Below are positions 5,332-8,604 of a DNA stretch of 8,604 nt, one piece after another. Made by a program: the position numbers and the translations under genes. Below the pieces are notes generated by a model that saw nothing but the letters and a program-made list of their open reading frames with translations, was not told the origin of the DNA and ran no database searches. Location of the stretch: positions 1 to 8,604 of the forward strand of contig MHDO01000005.1 in NCBI GenBank assembly GCA_001805005.1, read 5' to 3'. How positions within the stretch are numbered: the stretch's first letter is position 1; each line of letters begins with the position of its first letter. The DNA comes from Nitrospinae bacterium RIFCSPLOWO2_12_39_16 (GTDB lineage: Bacteria > Nitrospinota > Nitrospinia > UBA9942).

Positions 5332-7818
5332 TTATTCACCCTTCCCTTTTACCACATCATTAATTGTCCTGCTTAACTCATCAATATTATATGGTTTTAC
5401 GATAGCCGCAGAAAAGCCATAATCCTTATATCCAGACATTATAGGGTCGTTTGAATAACCGCTGCATACAATTGCCCTTATATCCGGGTCAATCTTAATA
5501 AGCTCCTCAATTGCCTCTTTGCCTCCCATGCCAGCCGGTATTGTAAGGTCCATCAAGACTGCATTAAATGGCTCTCCTGAATCCTTTGCCTTTTTATAAA
5601 GCTTAATTGCCTCTTTGCCGTCTCTGGCAAAATCAGCACTGTATCCAAGTTCACCCAATATCATACCTGCGGCAGTCCTTAAAATCTCCTCATCGTCCAT
5701 AACAAGAATCTTCCCCTCCCCATAAACAAGCCCTTCTTCATGCTCTTTTATAACAGCAGCCTCACTCTGAGACTTTGGAAGATAGATATAAAAGGTTGTC
5801 CCCTTCCCCACTTTTGATTCAACCGAGATATATCCGTCATGATTCTTGATTATGGAATAAGCACTTGCAAGCCCAAGACCGCTTCCTGCCTTTTTAGTTG
5901 TAAAATAAGGGTCAAATATCTTATTAAGATTCTCTTCAGATATTCCAGACCCTGTATCGCTAATTGCTATCTTCACATACTTGCCCTCTTTAACAAAGTA
6001 TCTGTTATCAGCATAAGCATTAATATTTTCTGCTGATAATTCAACTGTCCCCCCTTCAGACATGGCGTGCCCCGCATTTATGACTATATTGTAGATGACC
6101 TGATTAATCTGCCCCTCATCAATATTTACAGGCCATAAATCATCAGGGATATTAAGACTGCATTTTACATTAGAGCCCCTGCACGCAAACTCTACATCAT
6201 CCCTGAGTAATTTTATAATAGATATTGTCTTCCTGGCAGGTGTGCCGCCCTTAGCAAAGGTTAATAACTGATAAGTGAGGCTCTTTGCACCCTGAGAAGC
6301 CTTCTCACTATCAGACAATAATTTATAAATAATATCATCGGGCTTGCATTTCTTCTTTGCAAGCGAGATATTTCCAAGTATCCCTGTCAAAAAGTTATTA
6401 AAATCGTGTGCTATACCTCCTGCAAGGATGCCTAAAGACTCCAATTTTTCGAGTTTTACAAACTCATCCACTCTTCTCTTACGTTCGGAGATATCACGCA
6501 ATAGACCTATGACAGCAGGCTGTCCATGCCAGAAAGTTCTTGAGCATGTTGCCTCTGCCAGTAAACTATTACGGTTTTTTTTGACGATAGCAATCTCAGA
6601 ATGACCAATTGGAACAGTTCCATCAATTCTCTCTCCAAAGCGTTCCTTTGCTGCCTCACAAAAATTAGGATGTATAAGGTCAAAGATATTCATCTTAAGC
6701 AGCTCTTCAACGCTATAACCTGTCATATCCAATAATCGTCTATTCACATAGGCAAATTTGCCTTTATCTGTAACTATCATAATGCTGTCATTTGCATTAT
6801 CTGCAAGTGACCTGAAATTTCCTTCAGATGCCTGTAATTCCTCTGTCCTCTCCCTTACCTTTCCCTCAAGCTGCTCATTAATCAACTGCAGTTCCCTCTG
6901 CATCATTATCAAATCATGGTTTTGCTGGACAGCATTCTCATAGGTAGAAAGTAAAAATGTTAAAATCTGTCTTCTATTGGAGGTTATGTTATAGCGCTCA
7001 CCTGCGAATGTTACATCTAACTCTGTCAGCTCTTTCCCTCTGTCTTCATGTTTCAAGCTTGAAATGAGCAATTTAATCTTTTCCTGAAGATATTGCTCGT
7101 CATAAGGCTTTGTAAAAAAGCCGTCTGCAATTACAGATGCCTTGCGGACAATATCCTTCTTATCTTGTAATGACGTTATTAATATTATTGGCGTCTTTTT
7201 TAATGATTCATCCCTCCGTATCTCAGAAGCCATCTCATAACCGTCCATTACAGGCATGAGAATATCAGCTATTATGAGTGTAGGTTTTATCCTCCTCGCT
7301 GCCTCAAGCCCCTCCCTGCCGTTTCCAGCAGTTACAACACTATAACCCTGTTCCTCAAGCATATATCTCAACTGTTCAGCCTGTGTCGGACTATCCTCAA
7401 CAACAAGGATATTGAGTTTCTTATTTATTATATCCTCTCGCTTCTTTATATTCAGGATTGTGCTGATACGGGTTAAAAGGAGTTCCTCGTTATATGGTTT
7501 TGAAATAAAGTCATCCGCACCACTCTCAAGCCCCTTAATAACCTCTCTTGGGTCAGAAAGCTGGGTTAACAGGACAACAGGTATATCCCTTAATCTATCA
7601 TCACCCTTAATCATCTTGCACAACTGATAGCCGTCCATCTCGGGCATAAGGATATCGGCAATAACAAGGACAGGCTTCTGCCTTTTCAAAAAATCAAGGG
7701 CATCCTTTGCAGTATAGGCAATAGAGATGCCATAACCGATTGGCTTAAGGATAGACTCAAGCTGTCTTGCCTGAGTCTCGCTGTCTTCAACAATCAGAAT
7801 GTAACTTTGTAAATTCAT
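5332..7818 (-). CDS. Hybrid sensor histidine kinase, REC-REC-PAS-HisKA-HATPase-REC
   Basis: Numbered from the ATG at 7818 the protein has 828 residues. Two tandem receiver domains come first: REC1 (about 6-122; acidic E11/D12, phosphoacceptor D55, T85, K107) and REC2 (about 136-255; E141/D142, D185, T215, K237). Both carry ADILMPxMDGY, suggesting internal duplication. A linker of about 40 residues and a predicted coiled coil (about 295-332) lead to a PAS domain (about 333-448), then a HisKA dimerisation domain with H471 in GGIAHDFNN, and an HATPase domain with N577/N581, D621 (SDTGSG) and GSGLGLA at 645-651. A C-terminal REC3 has D708/D709, phosphoacceptor D757, S786 and K808. All catalytic residues are present. 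There is no membrane segment, so it should act in the cytoplasm as a phosphorelay hub. A TTG at 7833 would add five residues, but it lies inside the 8-bp repeat array, so I prefer 7818. Neither start has a Shine-Dalgarno. cheB is upstream on the same strand. Confidence 0.94.
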   Translation of the reverse strand: MNLQSYILIVEDSETQARQLESILKPIGYGISIAYTAKDALDFLKRQKPVLVIADILMPEMDGYQLCKMIKGDDRLRDIPVVLLTQLSDPREVIKGLESGADDFISKPYNEELLLTRISTILNIKKREDIINKKLNILVVEDSPTQAEQLRYMLEEQGYSVVTAGNGREGLEAARRIKPTLIIADILMPVMDGYEMASEIRRDESLKKTPIILITSLQDKKDIVRKASVIADGFFTKPYDEQYLQEKIKLLISSLKHEDRGKELTELDVTFAGERYNITSNRRQILTFLLSTYENAVQQNHDLIMMQRELQLINEQLEGKVRERTEELQASEGNFRSLADNANDSIMIVTDKGKFAYVNRRLLDMTGYSVEELLKMNIFDLIHPNFCEAAKERFGERIDGTVPIGHSEIAIVKKNRNSLLAEATCSRTFWHGQPAVIGLLRDISERKRRVDEFVKLEKLESLGILAGGIAHDFNNFLTGILGNISLAKKKCKPDDIIYKLLSDSEKASQGAKSLTYQLLTFAKGGTPARKTISIIKLLRDDVEFACRGSNVKCSLNIPDDLWPVNIDEGQINQVIYNIVINAGHAMSEGGTVELSAENINAYADNRYFVKEGKYVKIAISDTGSGISEENLNKIFDPYFTTKKAGSGLGLASAYSIIKNHDGYISVESKVGKGTTFYIYLPKSQSEAAVIKEHEEGLVYGEGKILVMDDEEILRTAAGMILGELGYSADFARDGKEAIKLYKKAKDSGEPFNAVLMDLTIPAGMGGKEAIEELIKIDPDIRAIVCSGYSNDPIMSGYKDYGFSAAIVKPYNIDELSRTINDVVKGKGE

Positions 7819-7825
7819 ATAATTA

Positions 7826-7849
7826 GTGGTCAAGTGGTCAAGGGTTCAA
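7826..7849 (+). repeat. Three tandem 8-bp units, left arm
   Basis: Three contiguous octamers, GTGGTCAA, GTGGTCAA and GGGTTCAA, end one base before the 100-bp core. They are variants of the consensus GGGGTCAA and mirror the array at 7950-7981. The outermost unit ends at 7833 and comes within 8 bp of the kinase ATG, covering the position where a ribosome-binding site would normally be. Confidence 0.85.
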
Positions 7850-7945
7850 ATGATTGACTGGAAACCTTTTTGTTAACCTATATATTTCTAAACATAGCTG
7901 ATAAGACTTCTGCCAGACTTTCAATTCTTTGTAATTTTTTAACAT
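7838..7945 (-). pseudogene. N-terminal remnant of an S23 / four-helix-bundle (23S rRNA intervening sequence protein) gene
   Basis: On the minus strand an ATG at 7945 opens a 35-codon frame ending at the TGA in 7838-7840. Its translation includes VWQKSYQLCLEIYRLTK followed by RFP, which closely resembles the conserved start of S23-family four-helix-bundle proteins (typically YxxLxVWQKxxxLxxxIYxxTKxFP). Full members are about 110-130 residues, so roughly the last three helices are missing. After FP the frame runs directly into the flanking repeat (ending LNP), which looks like an internal deletion joining the 5' part to the 3' boundary. In spirochaetes and Coxiella such proteins are encoded in 23S rRNA intervening sequences; free-standing copies are common in environmental genomes and their role is unknown. 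No Shine-Dalgarno is seen. The product is unlikely to be functional, though a short expressed peptide cannot be excluded. Confidence 0.75.
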
Positions 7946-7949
7946 TCAC

Positions 7950-7981
7950 TTGACCCCTTGACCCCTCGAACCCTTGACCCC
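7950..7981 (-). repeat. Four tandem 8-bp units, right arm
   Basis: On the plus strand the array reads TTGACCCC, TTGACCCC, TCGAACCC, TTGACCCC; on the minus strand it is GGGGTCAA with one GGGTTCGA variant. The order of the GGTC-type and GTTC-type units mirrors the left arm, so the arms pair as an imperfect inverted repeat. The array begins only 7 nt after the cheB stop codon and ends 4 nt before the ATG of the S23 remnant. Confidence 0.88.
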
Positions 7982-7988
7982 TTTCTTT

Positions 7989-8604
7989 TCACTCCCTCCC
8001 TGCCAGATTTTCCAGTGTTGATGCGATTTCTTCTGGCGAGAGGACAAATGTCGCGCCATTAAGCCTTACAGCCTCTCCCGGCATTCCGTAGACAACAGAG
8101 CTTTCCTCATCCTGTGCGATTGTTACAGCGCCATTCTCCTTCATCATCTTAAGCTCCATTGCACCATCCTTCCCCATGCCTGTAAGCAGAACTCCTACAG
8201 CCTCTCCATCAAATGTATTTAAGATAGAGCGAAACAGATATGATACAGAGGGTCTTATCCCATTTTCAAGCTTAGCCTTGCTCATCCTTATTCTCTCCTC
8301 ACTGTCAACACCGAGGTGATAATCATCCTGTGCAAAGTATATATGTCCGGGGAGGAGATGCTCGCCATCAACTGCTATATGGACAGGAAGCGATGTAGCC
8401 TGTCTTATCCAATCTACAAACCCTTCAAGAAATCCTTTTGATATATGCTGGACGACCAGTATGGGTGCTGGATAACCCTCTTTAAGCCTTGAGAGGATTA
8501 ACTGGAGGACAGGTGGACCCCCTGTAGATGCACCCATAGCAATAACCTTAATCCTCCTTATCCTCTTGTGATGAAGAGCGGTTTTGGTTTTTTCTCTATA
8601 CTGA
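7989..8604 (-). CDS. cheB: CheB-type protein-glutamate methylesterase (N-terminus cut by window edge)
   Basis: The frame is open to the right edge, so 204 C-terminal residues are visible. The family removes methyl esters from (and deamidates) glutamates of chemoreceptors, opposing CheR. The catalytic Ser-His-Asp triad is present at visible residues S26 (IAMGASTGGPP), H53 (VVQHIS) and D146 (LTGMGKDGA), followed by the conserved GMPGEAVRLNGA. The preceding visible residues are a basic linker (HHKRIRRIK) like the one joining receiver and esterase domains in CheB, so an upstream receiver is likely but not seen. The ATG at 8537 sits inside the esterase core motif and is not a credible start. The stop codon at 7989-7991 is followed after 7 nt by the repeat-bounded element, then by the hybrid kinase on the same strand. 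This suggests an operon for a chemosensory-type pathway, though no receptor, CheA or CheR gene is in view. Confidence 0.93.
   Translation of the reverse strand, partial: QYREKTKTALHHKRIRRIKVIAMGASTGGPPVLQLILSRLKEGYPAPILVVQHISKGFLEGFVDWIRQATSLPVHIAVDGEHLLPGHIYFAQDDYHLGVDSEERIRMSKAKLENGIRPSVSYLFRSILNTFDGEAVGVLLTGMGKDGAMELKMMKENGAVTIAQDEESSVVYGMPGEAVRLNGATFVLSPEEIASTLENLAGRE

Larger units (their letters stand above)
7826..7981 (-). mobile_element. Relic MITE-like element bounded by inverted 8-bp repeat arrays
   Basis: The 156-bp segment fills almost the whole gap between cheB and the kinase gene, leaving only 7 nt on each side. It is bounded by inverted arrays of an 8-bp unit and encloses the N-terminal remnant of an S23-type gene. 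Sixteen bases at 7834-7849 match the reverse complement of 7966-7981 at 14 positions, giving the element an outer imperfect inverted repeat. No transposase or clear target-site duplication is seen, so mobility is inferred only from the architecture. Confidence 0.45.

Noticed and set aside
5839..7627. Several short plus-strand frames opposite the hybrid kinase (5839-6036, 6344-6604, 6758-6943, 7412-7627)
   Set aside because: They are antisense to conserved receiver, PAS and kinase motifs and show no independent coding evidence.
7826..7981. CRISPR array
   Set aside because: The repeat unit is only 8 bp, the units are contiguous with no spacers, and the two arrays are inverted relative to each other.
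7834..7981. Rho-independent terminator between cheB and the kinase
   Set aside because: The pairing arms are separated by more than 100 bases and no U-tract follows, so the arrangement fits element ends better than a terminator.

Overview
The window looks like a bacterial chromosome segment with fairly low G+C (about 40% by eye) and densely packed genes. Core metabolism and translation genes (glyS, leuC) sit beside oxidative-stress control and two-component/chemotaxis-type signalling genes. The 420-residue LeuC is of the short type common in archaea, Thermotogae, Nitrospirota and deltaproteobacterial lineages. The split glycyl-tRNA synthetase, the multi-receiver hybrid kinase and a relic of a 23S-rRNA-intervening-sequence (S23) type gene also suggest an uncultured Nitrospirota- or Deltaproteobacteria-like organism. 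No rRNA or other taxonomic marker is present, so this is only an inference.

Layout. 1-265 (-): the start of a peroxiredoxin gene cut by the window edge. 319-741 (-): a PerR-type Fur-family regulator directly upstream of it, with a good sigma70-like promoter and two PerR-box-like sequences at 749-802. These form a peroxide-sensing unit in which the regulator probably controls itself and the peroxidase. 926-3007 (-): glyS, without glyQ next to it. 3008-3141: a divergent promoter region; the glyS promoter lies so close to its start codon that a leaderless or nearly leaderless mRNA is likely. 3142-4404 (+): leuC. 4420-5302 (+): an unrecognised conserved-looking protein of about 293 residues, broken by a single +1 frameshift near 4684. 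5332-7818 (-): a large hybrid histidine kinase (REC-REC-PAS-HisKA-HATPase-REC), convergent with the previous gene. 7989-8604 (-): the CheB methylesterase domain, cut by the right edge.

The most unusual feature lies between cheB and the kinase. Positions 7826-7981 are bounded by arrays of an 8-bp unit (consensus GGGGTCAA) in inverted orientation. They enclose a 35-codon minus-strand ORF matching the N-terminus of S23/four-helix-bundle (23S rRNA intervening sequence protein) genes. I read this as an internally deleted, MITE-like relic of an S23 gene element inserted into a cheB-kinase operon. There is no gene-free stretch above 300 bases in the window.
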